Assembly: GCA_041609995.1 (NCBI GenBank) | Contig: JBFIPU010000013.1 | Span: 1-38,232, forward strand | Length of the DNA stretch: 38,232 bases | Direction: 5' to 3' | From: JABDOU01 sp041609995 | GTDB lineage: Bacteria; Actinomycetota; Acidimicrobiia; Spongiisociales; SHLN01 | In this document: piece by piece, positions 15,239 to 26,153 of the stretch | Layout of the letters: each line of letters opens with the position of its first letter | Numbering within the stretch: position 1 is the first letter of the stretch | Position numbers and translations under genes: made by a program | Notes under the pieces: generated by a model | Told to the model about the DNA's origin: nothing | Databases searched by the model: none | What the model saw: the letters and a program-made list of their open reading frames with translations, nothing else

Positions 15239-16918
15239 ATGAACCGCATGCCCGTCCACAAATACCGACCATTTCCTGCCGTCGAACTGGCCGACCGTAC
15301 CTGGCCCGACAATCGTATCGAGGCCGCTCCCATCTGGTGCAGCGTCGACCTGCGGGATGGAAACCAGGCCCTCATCGAGCCCATGGACCCGTCGCGAAAG
15401 CTGATGATGTTCCAGACGCTCGTCGAAGCCGGGTTCAAGGAGATCGAGGTGGGCTTTCCGGCGGCCTCGGCCACCGACTTCGATTTCGTGCGAATGATCA
15501 TCGAGGAGGACCTGATCCCGGAGGAAGTGACGATCCAGGTGCTCACCCAGGCCCGGCGCGATCTCATCGAACGCTCATACGAATCGCTCGTGGGGGCGCG
15601 AGCAGGGATCATGCACCTGTACAACTCCACCTCGACCACCCAGCGCCGGGTCGTGTTCGGCCTCGATGAGGCGGGGATCACCGACATCGCCGTGAGAGGG
15701 GCCGAGTACTGCAAGGAGTTCGAAACGGGCATGGGCGACACCAGAATCCGGTACGAGTACTCGCCCGAGAGCTTCACCGGCACGGAGCTTCCCTTCGCCA
15801 AGCAGGTGTGTGAGGCGGTGATGGAGGTGCTCAGCCCGACCCCAGAAGACAAGGTGATCATCAATCTCCCCGCCACGGTGGAGATGTCGACCCCGAATCT
15901 GTTCGGCGACATGATCGAGTGGATGCACCGCAACCTGGATCGTCGGGACTCGATCATCCTCAGCGTCCACCCCCACAATGACCGCGGAACCGCCGTCGCC
16001 GCCGCCGAGTTCGGTGTGATGGCAGGGGCCGATCGGATCGAGGGCACTCTGTTCGGCAACGGCGAGCGGACCGGCAATGTGGACCTCGTCACACTCGCTC
16101 TGAACCTCTTCAGCCAGGGGGTCGATCCTCATCTCGACATGTCCGACATCAACGAGCTGCGCCGGATCGCGGAGCACTGCAACCAGCTTCCCGTTCACCC
16201 TCGCCACCCGTACGTGGGTGACCTGGTGTATACCGCATTCTCGGGCTCGCACCAGGACGCGATCAAGAAAGGCTTCGAGGCGCAGGCACAACCCGAGGAG
16301 GCCGGCGGTGGTCCCATCTGGGACGTGCCCTACCTCCCCGTGGACCCGGCCGATCTCGGGCGGACCTACGAGGACGTGATCAGGGTCAACAGCCAATCCG
16401 GTAAGGGGGGTGTTGCCTATGTGCTGAAAACAGAACAGGCCATGGATCTGCCGCGGCGCCTGCAAATCGACTTCATGCGCGTCGTCCAGGAGGTCACCGA
16501 CCGGACCGGCAAGGAGATTCAGCCGCAGGAGATCTGGACCGAGTTTCGCGACACGTACGTCAACCCGCCCGATGCCATGTACCGCTTGATACGCCATTCG
16601 ACTTCGCAAAACGCCCGAGGGGCCGATCGCACCCGGGTCGAGGCGCTGATCGAGGCTGCCGGCGAGGAGTGGACGATCGTAGGGGAGGGCAACGGGGCGG
16701 TCGATGCGTTCGTGGATGCAGTGGAAGAACGGCTCGGTGTGTCGCTGCGGGTGATGGATTATCACGAGCACGCCATCGGTACCGGACAGGATGCCGAGGC
16801 CGTTGCCTACCTCGAGATGCGGGTGAACGACAAGGAGATCTGGGGGGTGGGGCTTCATTCGGACATCACCACCGCATCCCTGCGGGCCGTCATGAACGCC
16901 GTGAACCGGCACGGCTGA
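15239..16918 (+). CDS. leuA: 2-Isopropylmalate synthase
   Basis: A 559-residue enzyme for the first committed step of leucine synthesis, condensing acetyl-CoA with 2-oxoisovalerate. It is of the longer actinobacterial/yeast-like LeuA2 type. Catalytic landmarks are DLRDGNQAL (37-45), the metal site HPHND, and GNGERTGNVDL. A C-terminal regulatory LeuA dimer domain spans about 430-559 and would carry leucine feedback inhibition. It has its own 104-base upstream gap and a GGGAG ribosome binding site. It is unrelated in function to its neighbours aroB and efp. Confidence 0.95.
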   Translation: MNRMPVHKYRPFPAVELADRTWPDNRIEAAPIWCSVDLRDGNQALIEPMDPSRKLMMFQTLVEAGFKEIEVGFPAASATDFDFVRMIIEEDLIPEEVTIQVLTQARRDLIERSYESLVGARAGIMHLYNSTSTTQRRVVFGLDEAGITDIAVRGAEYCKEFETGMGDTRIRYEYSPESFTGTELPFAKQVCEAVMEVLSPTPEDKVIINLPATVEMSTPNLFGDMIEWMHRNLDRRDSIILSVHPHNDRGTAVAAAEFGVMAGADRIEGTLFGNGERTGNVDLVTLALNLFSQGVDPHLDMSDINELRRIAEHCNQLPVHPRHPYVGDLVYTAFSGSHQDAIKKGFEAQAQPEEAGGGPIWDVPYLPVDPADLGRTYEDVIRVNSQSGKGGVAYVLKTEQAMDLPRRLQIDFMRVVQEVTDRTGKEIQPQEIWTEFRDTYVNPPDAMYRLIRHSTSQNARGADRTRVEALIEAAGEEWTIVGEGNGAVDAFVDAVEERLGVSLRVMDYHEHAIGTGQDAEAVAYLEMRVNDKEIWGVGLHSDITTASLRAVMNAVNRHG

Positions 16919-16928
16919 GGAGCGGTAG

Positions 16929-17489
16929 ATGGCTTCGACCAACGAAGTGCGCCCCGGACAATCGCTTGATCTCCCCGAAGGGTTGTTCCAGATCGTGGAG
17001 TATCAGCACGTGAAACCGGGCAAAGGCAAGGCTTTCGTCCGCATGAAACTGAAGAACCTCCACAATGGCAGCGTGATCGACAAGACGTTTCGGGCAGGTG
17101 AGGACGTCAAGCAGGCGGTCATCGACCGAAGGGAACACCAATTCCTCTATCGCGACGGAACCGACTTCCACTTCATGGACCTGGAGACCTACGCCCAGTT
17201 CTCGCTCGGTACCGACCAGGTCGGCGAGGCCGTCAACTTTCTCCGGGACGGAGCCACCGTCGAGCTCCCGGTATACGAGGGATCGCCGCTGAGCGTCGAC
17301 CTGCCGGCCTCGGTCGAGCTGGAGGTCACCCACGCCGAGCCGGGCGTGAAAGGCGACCGCGTCTCAGGGGCGACCAAGCCGGTGACGCTCTCGACCGGAT
17401 TGGTGGTCCAGGCCCCGTTGTTCGTCGAGATCGGTGACGTCGTCAAGGTCGACACGCGGACCGGGGAGTACATGACGCGGGTGTCATGA
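16929..17489 (+). CDS. efp: Translation elongation factor P
   Basis: A 186-residue EF-P with the three-domain layout. It relieves ribosomes stalled at polyproline. The loop tip is VKPGKGKAF; Lys32 aligns with the modified Lys34 of E. coli EF-P. Many EF-Ps have a small or amide residue where this one has Lys34, so the tip carries two lysines. The C-terminal block GDVVKVDTRTGEYMTRV is canonical. Its stop overlaps the nusB start. Confidence 0.95.
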   Translation: MASTNEVRPGQSLDLPEGLFQIVEYQHVKPGKGKAFVRMKLKNLHNGSVIDKTFRAGEDVKQAVIDRREHQFLYRDGTDFHFMDLETYAQFSLGTDQVGEAVNFLRDGATVELPVYEGSPLSVDLPASVELEVTHAEPGVKGDRVSGATKPVTLSTGLVVQAPLFVEIGDVVKVDTRTGEYMTRVS

Positions 17490-17848
17490 GCCGGACCCGC
17501 GAAGATGTGCTGCTCGCTCTCTACGAGCACCATCAGCGGGGCGCGATCATGACGACCCGCCCGAGCGTCGCCGACCGGGTCGATGCCATCATCGACCGTC
17601 TCGACGAAATCGACGGCCTGATCGAGGACTCGGCCAGGAACTGGCGCCTCGGCCGCATGGCGCTGGTCGATGTGGCTGTGTTGCGGTTGGCCACCTATGA
17701 GTTGCTCGCAGATGCCGACACACCCACGGCCGTCATCCTCAATGAGGCGGTGGAGCTGGCGAAGCGTTTCTCCACCGAACATTCCGGTGCCTTCGTCAAC
17801 GGGGTCTTGTCGGCGATCGCCGAGGTTGTGCGGGGTGACCGGGCGTAA
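17486..17848 (+). CDS. nusB: Transcription antitermination factor NusB
   Basis: A 120-residue all-helical NusB, slightly shorter than the usual 135-150. Signatures are LLALYEHHQRG near the N-terminus, RNWRLGRMALVDVAVLRLATYELL, AVILNEAVELAKRFS and FVNGVL. NusB with NusE/S10 binds boxA RNA in rRNA transcription complexes. ATG 17486 lies within the efp stop. The efp-nusB pair followed by the pyr operon is a common actinobacterial arrangement. Confidence 0.92.
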   Translation: MSRTREDVLLALYEHHQRGAIMTTRPSVADRVDAIIDRLDEIDGLIEDSARNWRLGRMALVDVAVLRLATYELLADADTPTAVILNEAVELAKRFSTEHSGAFVNGVLSAIAEVVRGDRA

Positions 17849-17902
17849 TTCTTTCGCGATACTCGGACCGTGCCCCGGTGCGGTGGCCCCGATCGCTATG
17901 CT
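17835..17902 (+). promoter_or_regulatory. Candidate promoters of the pyr operon
   Basis: Two candidates are seen. GTGACC (17835-17840) and GATACT (17858-17863) are separated by exactly 17 bases, matching a sigma-70-type promoter. A second -10, TATGCT (17897-17902), lies in the 11-base string ATCGCTATGCT that also occurs before pilM. The downstream candidate would give a leader of about 42 bases holding only the PyrR-binding hairpin. Confidence 0.4.
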
Positions 17903-17919
17903 GCGGTCGACCTTTAAGA

Positions 17920-17937
17920 CCGGTCCAGTGAGGCCGG
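17920..17937 (+). promoter_or_regulatory. PyrR-binding RNA hairpin
   Basis: CCGGTCCAGTGAGGCCGG matches the conserved PyrR-binding loop (ARUCCnGnGAGGYU) flanked by a CCGG/CCGG stem. It ends next to the pyrR ribosome binding site AAGGA (17939-17943), and no terminator/antiterminator pair is visible. UMP-bound PyrR should therefore block ribosome access, as described for mycobacteria, rather than cause attenuation. Confidence 0.8.
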
Positions 17938-17950
17938 AAAGGACAAACGC

Positions 17951-18658
17951 ATGCACGAACCCACCAGCGAGCCCACGGCCGAACACACGGCCGAACACAC
18001 GGCAGAACACACGGCCGAACCCACGACCAAACCCACTGCGCCCACGGTGCAAGAACAAGCACCGCAGAAGGCCGGCGAGCACGATCCCAAACCGCGCACA
18101 ACCGCATTGGTCGAACCCCTCTCTGACACCGATCCCCTCCTGCTCGACGGCGACGACATCGGCCGGATACTGCGCCGCATCGCCCACCAGATCCTCGAAC
18201 AGCACCCTGACGCGTCCAGCTTGGTGTTGATGGGTATTCCGACCCGGGGCGTTCCCCTCGCCCGCCGCCTGGCTGCCGCCATCCGAGAATTCGCCGGAAC
18301 CGAGGTGCCGGTCGGTTCGATCGACGTGGGCCTCTATCGCGACGATCTCGACCATCGTCCCACGACCCGGTTGGGGCCCACCACTGTCCCCGTCGACCTC
18401 GAGGGACGGGTCGTGGTCCTGGTCGATGACGTCCTGTTCACGGGACGAACCATCCGGGCCGCACTGGATGCCCTGGCCGATCTCGGCCGCCCCCGGATGG
18501 TCCAATTGGCCGCGTTGGTTGATCGCGGTCACCGCGAACTGCCCATCCGGGCCGACTACGTGGGAAAGAACCTCCCCACGGCCCGGCACGAACGGATCAC
18601 CGTCCAGCTGGCCGAGATCGATGGCCTGGAGGGCGTGAGGCTGGAGCGACGGGCATGA
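17951..18658 (+). CDS. pyrR: Bifunctional pyr operon regulator / uracil phosphoribosyltransferase, with repeat-containing N-terminal tail
   Basis: A 235-residue protein, about 50 residues longer than usual PyrR. The conserved domain begins near residue 52. It has GIPTRGVPLARRLA, the SIDVGLYRDD segment, and the PRPP loop VVLVDDVLFTGRTIRAAL. It binds UMP/UTP and represses pyr mRNA through the hairpin just upstream. The extra N-terminus is low in complexity, built of EPTA/EHTA tetrapeptides encoded by a 12-bp tandem repeat, and is probably disordered. ATG 17951 is chosen for the AAGGA site seven bases upstream. An internal start cannot be excluded. The stop overlaps pyrB. Confidence 0.93.
   Translation: MHEPTSEPTAEHTAEHTAEHTAEPTTKPTAPTVQEQAPQKAGEHDPKPRTTALVEPLSDTDPLLLDGDDIGRILRRIAHQILEQHPDASSLVLMGIPTRGVPLARRLAAAIREFAGTEVPVGSIDVGLYRDDLDHRPTTRLGPTTVPVDLEGRVVVLVDDVLFTGRTIRAALDALADLGRPRMVQLAALVDRGHRELPIRADYVGKNLPTARHERITVQLAEIDGLEGVRLERRA
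17957..18040 (+). repeat. 12-bp tandem repeat (about 7 units) inside pyrR
   Basis: Seven 12-bp units, consensus GAACACACGGCC, run from 17957 to 18040. The middle three (17981, 17993, 18005) are nearly identical and the outer units have diverged. Because the unit is a multiple of three, changes in copy number keep the frame and add or remove tetrapeptides. Confidence 0.85.
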
Positions 18659-19569
18659 AGCACCTGCTCTCGACCGAGCGGTTGTCTGCGGCCGAGCTCA
18701 CCCGGATTCTGAACATGGCCGACGAAATGGCCGAGGTGCTGGAACGCCCGATACCGAAAGTCCCCACGCTGCGGGGAAAGACCGTGGGGCTGGCGTTTTT
18801 CGAGAGCTCCACTCGCACCCGCTTGAGCTTCGAACGGGCGGCGAAAGCCTTGTCGGCCGACACGATGTCATTCAGCGCCCAGGGGTCCTCGATGGCAAAA
18901 GGCGAGAGCTTGCGGGACACCGCCCTGACGCTGCAAGCCCTCGGGGCCGACCTCGTAGTTGTGCGGCACCAGGCAGTTGGGGCGCCGCACCGGATCAGTG
19001 AGTGGGTCGACGTCCCCGTGATCAACGCCGGCGACGGGACCAACCAGCATCCCACCCAGGCCCTGCTCGACCTGCTCACCATTCGGCAACGGTTTGGCAA
19101 GCTCGACGGCCTGCAGGTGGCGATCGTGGGCGACATCGACCACAGTCGGGTGGCCCGGTCGAACGTGTTCGCCATGTCGGCCCTCGGCGCCGAGGTCACT
19201 GTGGTGGGGCCGCCCACGTTGCTGCCCCGGTCGCTGGACGGCTGGCCGGTGCGGGTCGCGAGCGGTATCGATGAGGTCGTCGAGTCGACCGACGTCATGT
19301 ACCTGCTGCGGATTCAGGCAGAGCGAGGTGGAGCCCAGGTGGTCCCGTCGCTGCCCGAGTATGTCAGCCGTTTCGGCCTCACCGAGGAGCGATACGAGCG
19401 GATGAAAGCTGATTCGGTCGTGCTCCATCCCGGCCCCATGAACCGGGGCGTCGAAATCGCCCACGGCGTCGCCGAGGCCGAGCGATCGCTCGTGCTCGCC
19501 CAGGTGCGAAACGGGGTCGCCGTGCGGATGGCGGTCATGCTGACGCTGCTCGGGGGAGAGGCGTCGTGA
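18655..19569 (+). CDS. pyrB: Aspartate carbamoyltransferase catalytic subunit
   Basis: A 304-residue ATCase that condenses carbamoyl phosphate with aspartate. The carbamoyl phosphate site SSTRTRLSFE (51-60), Lys82 in SSMAKGES, HPTQALLD, and the aspartate-loop region PGPMNRGVEI are all present. No regulatory subunit PyrI is in the window, as expected for an actinobacterial ATCase. ATG 18655 overlaps the pyrR stop, and the next gene starts inside its stop. Confidence 0.96.
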   Translation: MKHLLSTERLSAAELTRILNMADEMAEVLERPIPKVPTLRGKTVGLAFFESSTRTRLSFERAAKALSADTMSFSAQGSSMAKGESLRDTALTLQALGADLVVVRHQAVGAPHRISEWVDVPVINAGDGTNQHPTQALLDLLTIRQRFGKLDGLQVAIVGDIDHSRVARSNVFAMSALGAEVTVVGPPTLLPRSLDGWPVRVASGIDEVVESTDVMYLLRIQAERGGAQVVPSLPEYVSRFGLTEERYERMKADSVVLHPGPMNRGVEIAHGVAEAERSLVLAQVRNGVAVRMAVMLTLLGGEAS

Positions 19570-20854
19570 GAGGACGAGACCTGATTCTGCGGGGAGGGTT
19601 GGTGCTCACGGCTGACGGGCCGGTGGAAGCCGACGTGCATGTGCGGGACAGCGCGATCATCGACGTCGGCCCGGGCGCTGCCAGCAACCAGGCCGGCGGC
19701 GAAACCCGCGTGCTGGACGTGAGCGATTGCTGGGTGGGGCCGGGACTGGTGGACCTTCACACGCACATGCGGGAACCCGGATTCGAGTACAAAGAAGACA
19801 TCGCTTCTGCCAGCCGGGCGGCTGCGTTGGGGGGATACACGGCGGCGGTGGCGATGCCGAACACGAGCCCGGCCATCGATGCCGGCCACGTGGCGGCGCT
19901 GGTTGCCGCCCGCGGGCGCGAAGTGGGTCTCATCGAGGTGCAGCCGGCCGGGGCGGTGTCCGTTGGACGCAATGGCAAGGAACTGGCCCACATCGATGAG
20001 TTGTGGGACGCGGGCTGCCGCATCTTCACAGACGATGGCGATCCGGTTGCCGACGCGGGGCTCATGCGCCAGGCTCTCGAATATGTTGGAGGCCTGGGCG
20101 GAGTCGTTTCCCAGCATTGCGAGGACCGCGGCCTCTCCCGCAACGGCCACATGCACGAGGGAGCCGTATCGGCCCTGCTCGGCATCGGGGGCATTCCCCA
20201 TGCGTCCGAGGATGTGATGGTCGCGCGTGACATCCGCCTGGCCGAACTGACCGGTCGCCCGGTTCACTTTCAGCACCTCTCATCGGCGCGGTCCGTCGGC
20301 CTGATCGCCGAGGCCCGCCGTCAGGGGATTGCGGTCTCGTCGGAGGTGACCCCCCACCACCTGTTGTTCACCGACAAGGAAATCGAGGCCGCCACCGATC
20401 CCGTGTTCAAGATGCACCCTCCGCTGAGGTCCGAAATCGATCGCTCGGCCCTGATCGAAGGCCTGCGGGAAGGGCACATCGACGTGGTCGCCACCGACCA
20501 CGCCCCCCATGTCGCCGCTGACAAAGAAGTCCCATTCGAGGAAGCAGCCAACGGCGTGCTGGGTCTCGAGACGGCGGCCGCCGTGGTGAACACCGTGCTG
20601 CAACCCGACATCACGCAGTTCTTCGACTGGCTGTCGATCCGGCCGGCAGCCATCGCCCGGATGGAGACGCAGGGGCGGCCGGTGAGAGCGGAATCGTCGG
20701 CCAATCTGGTCGTCTTCGATCCGCATGCCAGGTGGAAACCGACCACCTATGCCTCCAAGTCGGACAACTCTCCCTACACCGGTCATCGCCTTACCGGCAG
20801 AATCCGCCACACGCTCTTCTCGGGACGATTGACCGTCGACGATGGGACGCTCGC

Positions 20855-20858
<4 letters not shown>
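19566..20858 (+). CDS. pyrC: Dihydroorotase
   Basis: A 430-residue class I dihydroorotase (amidohydrolase). The metal motif DLHTHMREPG has H65 and H67. Further ligands appear in IFTDDGDPV, QHCED, HFQHLSS and the catalytic ATDHAPH. It cyclises carbamoyl aspartate to dihydroorotate. GTG 19566 overlaps the pyrB stop, and its own TGA overlaps the carA ATG. Its length is normal for the class. Confidence 0.96.
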
Positions 20859-22008
<1,150 letters not shown>

Positions 22009-22009
<1 letters not shown>

Positions 22010-25000
22010 TGCCGCGGCGAACCGACATCGATTCGATTCTCGTCATCGGCTCCGGTCCGATCATCATCGGCCAGGCCTGCGAGTTCGATTACTCGGGTTC
22101 CCAGGCCACGAAGGTGCTGCGGGCCGAGGGCTACCGGGTGATTCTCGTCAATTCGAATCCGGCCACCATCATGACCGACCCCGAATTCGCAGATGCGACC
22201 TACATCGAGCCGATCACTCCCGACGTGATCGCCCGCATCATCGAAAAGGAACGGCCCGACGCCGTCCTGCCGACCCTGGGCGGTCAGACCGCCCTCAACG
22301 CCACGACCGCCTTGGGTGCGAGTGGGATATTCGAAAAGTTCGGGGTCGAGGTGATCGGGGCCCCGCTGGCTGCCATCGACATGGCCGAGGACCGGGGCAA
22401 GTTCAAGGCAGCGATGGATGAGGTCGGCATTGCGACCGCCCGGGCGGCCTATGCCCACTCGTCGGCTGAGGCGCTGGCAGCCGCCGAGGAGATCGGGTTC
22501 CCGCTCATGGTCCGGCCCTCGTTCATTCTCGGAGGGGGAGGTACGGGCCTGGCTCAGGACCTGGCAGAGTTCAAAGCCGTCGTCGAGCACGGCCTGGCCA
22601 CATCTCCCATCTCCGAAGTGCTCATCGAAGAATCCCTGTATGGCTGGAAAGAGTTCGAGCTCGAGGTCATGCGTGACGCCGCTGACAATGCCGTGATCGT
22701 CTGCTCGATCGAAAACCTGGACCCGATGGGGGTCCACACCGGGGACTCGATCACGGTGGCTCCGATCCAAACACTGTCTGATCGCGAGTATCAGGACATG
22801 CGGGACGAAGCCATCAAATGCCTGTCGGTCGTCGGGGTTCAGACCGGCGGCTCCAATGTGCAGTTCGCGGTCGACCCGGCAACCGGCCGGCGCGTCATTG
22901 TCGAGATGAACCCTCGGGTCTCGCGTTCATCGGCCCTGGCCTCGAAGGCAACCGGATTCCCGATCGCCAAGATCGCGGCTCTCTTGGCCGTCGGGTACAC
23001 CCTCGACGAGATCCCCAATGACATCACCCGGGCGACACCGGCGTCGTTCGAACCGGCGCTCGACTACGTCGTGGTGAAGGTTCCCCGTTTCGACTTCGCG
23101 AAGTTCCCGTCCGCCGACGCCGTTCTCACGACCTCGATGCAGAGCGTCGGCGAGGTCATGTCGATCGGCCGCACCTTTCCCGAGAGCCTCCAGAAAGCCA
23201 TCCGCAGTCTGGAGACCGGCCACGCCGGGCTGGTGGCGACCAATGGTGAAGCGCGATGGGAGACCATGACGAGGGGCGAGCTGGTCGAGGCCATCGCCAC
23301 CCCGACCCCCGACCGGCTATACCAGCTCGCCGAGGCGCTGCGACGGGGGGCCGAGACCGAAGAGATTGCAGAGGCGACCGCCATCGATCCGTGGTTCATC
23401 GATCAGATCCGGATCATCGTCGACGTGCGGCGAGAGCTGGAGCTGTCCCAACCCAGCTCCGACTCGGTGCGGACCGCCAAACAGCTCGGCTTCAGCGACG
23501 CCCAGCTGGCCCGGGTCTGGGATGTCTCGCCGGCCGAGATCAGGGCACTGCGCAAAGCGGCCGGCATCGAGCTGACCTACAAGACGGTAGACACGTGTGC
23601 CGCCGAGTTCGAGGCCGCCACCCCGTATTACTACAGCACGTACGAGGACGAGAACGAGGCCCCTCCGGCCGGAACGAACACGGTCATGGTTCTCGGCTCC
23701 GGCCCCAATCGCATCGGGCAGGGAATCGAGTTCGACTACTGCTGCGTCCACGCCTCCCTGGCACTACGCGACGCCGGCTACGAGACGGTGATGGTGAACT
23801 GCAACCCGGAGACGGTCTCCACCGATTACGACACCTCTGATCGCTTGTACTTCGAGCCGCTCCATCTGGAAGATGTTCTGGCAATCGTGGACCAGGAACA
23901 ACCGATCGGGGTGGTGGTGCAGCTGGGGGGCCAGACGCCGCTGAACCTGGCCGCCGGGCTGGCGGCCCATGGGGTGCCGATCGCCGGCACCCAGCCCGAC
24001 GCCATCGATGCTGCCGAGGACCGGGAGCGGTTCGACGCCCTCTGCCGCGAGCTGGGCGTCCCGCAGCCACCGAACGGCATCGCCACCTCGGTGCGCGAAG
24101 CAGAAGAGATCGTCGACACCATCGGTCTCCCCGTATTGGTGCGTCCCTCCTATGTGCTGGGGGGGCGCGCCATGAGGGTCGTCTACTCCATCGAAGAACT
24201 CACCACCTACATCGAGAATCTGGCGAGTTCAGGCGATGGATCGGTCGACATGAGTCAGGCGCCGTTGCTCATCGACCGCTTCCTCGAGGCGGCCGTCGAA
24301 GTCGACGTCGATGCCATCTACGACGGTGCCGAGCTGTATATCGGCGGCGTGATGGAGCACGTCGAAGAGGCCGGGGTCCACTCGGGGGACTCTGCCTGCG
24401 TCGTGCCGCCGCCCACGATCTCCGAAGAAGCCCAGAAGCTGATGCGGCGCTACACACGCGACCTGGCAGATGGTCTCGGGGTGCGGGGTCTCATCAACAT
24501 CCAGTACGCGGTGCGGGGAGACGACGTGGTCGTGCTGGAGGCCAACCCACGGGGTTCGCGCACGGTTCCATTCATCTCCAAGGCAACAGGCGTTCCGCTC
24601 GCCAAAGTGGCGACCCGGGTCATGATGGGCGCAACGCTGGAAGAGCTACGGAACGAAGGGTTGCTGCGGGAGGTGACCGGCAACGGGTTTGTGGCCGTCA
24701 AGGAGGCCGTGCTTCCCTGGGACCGATTCCCGGGCGAGGATAGCGTGCTCGGTCCCGAGATGCGGGCAACCGGCGAGGTGATGGGCATTGCAGCCGACAC
24801 CCCGACCGCCTATGCAAAAGCCTTCATGGCGACCGGCCAGGCGCTTCCGACGTCGGGGACGGTCTTCATCTCGCTGGCCGACCGCTACAAGGACGATGGC
24901 CTGGAGGTGGCGCGCCGTTTTGCCGACCTCGGGTTTCGGATTCTGGCGACAGATGGGACCGCCGCGTTTCTCGCCACCAAGAACATCGCCTCGGTGGCCG

Positions 25001-25248
25001 TCGACAAAGTGGGCGACGGGCCGTGGGACCCGGTGCGGCTGATTACCGAGGACAAGATCGACCTCGTGATCAACACGCCGCGGGGCAGGAGGGCGCGAGG
25101 CGACGGTCGCCTCATTCGCCAAGCTTCCCAGCGGGCCGGCATCCCCTCCGTCACGACAGTGGCGGGCGCCCGCGCCGCCATCGACAGCATCGCGTCGGGG
25201 TCCGAAGGGGTGCTGGCGGTGGCCAGCTTGCAGGAGTACCACCGGTGA
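22009..25248 (+). CDS. carB: Carbamoyl-phosphate synthase large subunit
   Basis: A 1079-residue two-fold repeated ATP-grasp enzyme. The first half begins ILVIGSGPIIIGQACEFDYSG and the second half VMVLGSGPNRIGQGIEFDYC, the paired family signatures. ATP-grasp substrate loops (RPSFILGGGG and RPSYVLGGRAM) are intact in both halves. The C-terminal MGS-like domain (from about residue 950) would bind UMP or other effectors. The enzyme makes carbamoyl phosphate for pyrimidines and arginine. ATG 22009 overlaps the carA stop. Confidence 0.97.
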
Positions 25249-26153
25249 ACCTCTCGGTGACCCTCGCCGGAAACCGGCTGCGCTCTCCACTGGTCGCCGC
25301 CTCGGGGACGGTGGGGTCGGTTGTCGAGTTCGCGGATGTCGCCCCGCTCCATCCGTACGGGGCGGCGGTGGCCAAATCGGTTGCCCCGGAGGCCTGGCCG
25401 GGCCGCCCACCGCCCCGCATCGCCCCCACCGGCCCGTCGATGCTGAATGGGATCGGTATCCAGAACCCCGGTGTCGACGCCTGGCTGGAGGAAGTTGGCC
25501 CGTACCTGGCCAGTCTGGACGTGGAGGTCTGGGCTTCGGTGGTTGGGCACACCGTTGACGAATTCGCTGCCGTGGCAGCTGCCCTCGACGGCGTCGGGGC
25601 GATTGGAGCGGTCGAGGTGAACCTGGCGTGCCCCAATCTCGATCACCAGATGTTTGCCCTCGACCCGGACGCCTCTGCCAAGGTGGTGGCCGAGGTGCGG
25701 GCGGCAACGACCAAACCGATCGGCGCCAAGCTCTCTCCCAACAGCGAAGACATCGTCTCCATCGCCTCCGCCGTCCGCCATGCCGGGGCTGATTGGGTGG
25801 TCCTGACGAATACGGCGTGGGGTTTCGGGGTCGACCTGACGACCCGCAAGCCGTTGCTGTCTGGGGGTGTCGGGGGATACTCGGGTCTGGGCATCAAGCC
25901 GATCGCCATGCGCTGCGTATGGCAGGTCCACCAGGCATTGCCGGAGCTGCCGATTGTCGGCTGCGGCGGTGTCCGGTCGGGCTCCGATGTCGTCGAGTAC
26001 CTCCTGGCCGGAGCGTCAGCAGTGGCGTTGGGTTCGGTCCACTTTGCCGAGCCGAAGGCCGGCGGGCGCATCCACCGCGAGTTGCGACGCTGGATGCGCC
26101 GCAACGGCGAGGACGACGTCTCGAACCTGATCGGCGGTGCCACGCCTTGGTGA
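25245..26153 (+). CDS. pyrD: Dihydroorotate dehydrogenase, catalytic subunit (class 1-like)
   Basis: A 302-residue soluble FMN TIM-barrel enzyme without the N-terminal membrane helix of class 2 enzymes. The catalytic base is a cysteine, C129 in VNLACPN, as in class 1 (PyrDB) proteins. Other motifs are NGIGIQNPG, GAKLSPN, VLTNTAW and GCGGVRSG. Class 1B enzymes normally pair with the Fe-S/FAD subunit PyrK to pass electrons to NAD, but no pyrK is found next to it. GTG 25245 overlaps the carB stop. Confidence 0.94.
   Translation: MNLSVTLAGNRLRSPLVAASGTVGSVVEFADVAPLHPYGAAVAKSVAPEAWPGRPPPRIAPTGPSMLNGIGIQNPGVDAWLEEVGPYLASLDVEVWASVVGHTVDEFAAVAAALDGVGAIGAVEVNLACPNLDHQMFALDPDASAKVVAEVRAATTKPIGAKLSPNSEDIVSIASAVRHAGADWVVLTNTAWGFGVDLTTRKPLLSGGVGGYSGLGIKPIAMRCVWQVHQALPELPIVGCGGVRSGSDVVEYLLAGASAVALGSVHFAEPKAGGRIHRELRRWMRRNGEDDVSNLIGGATPW

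Noticed and set aside
15575..16942. Long minus-strand open frame (455 codons) across leuA
   Set aside because: It is antisense to a canonical leuA and shows no family motifs.
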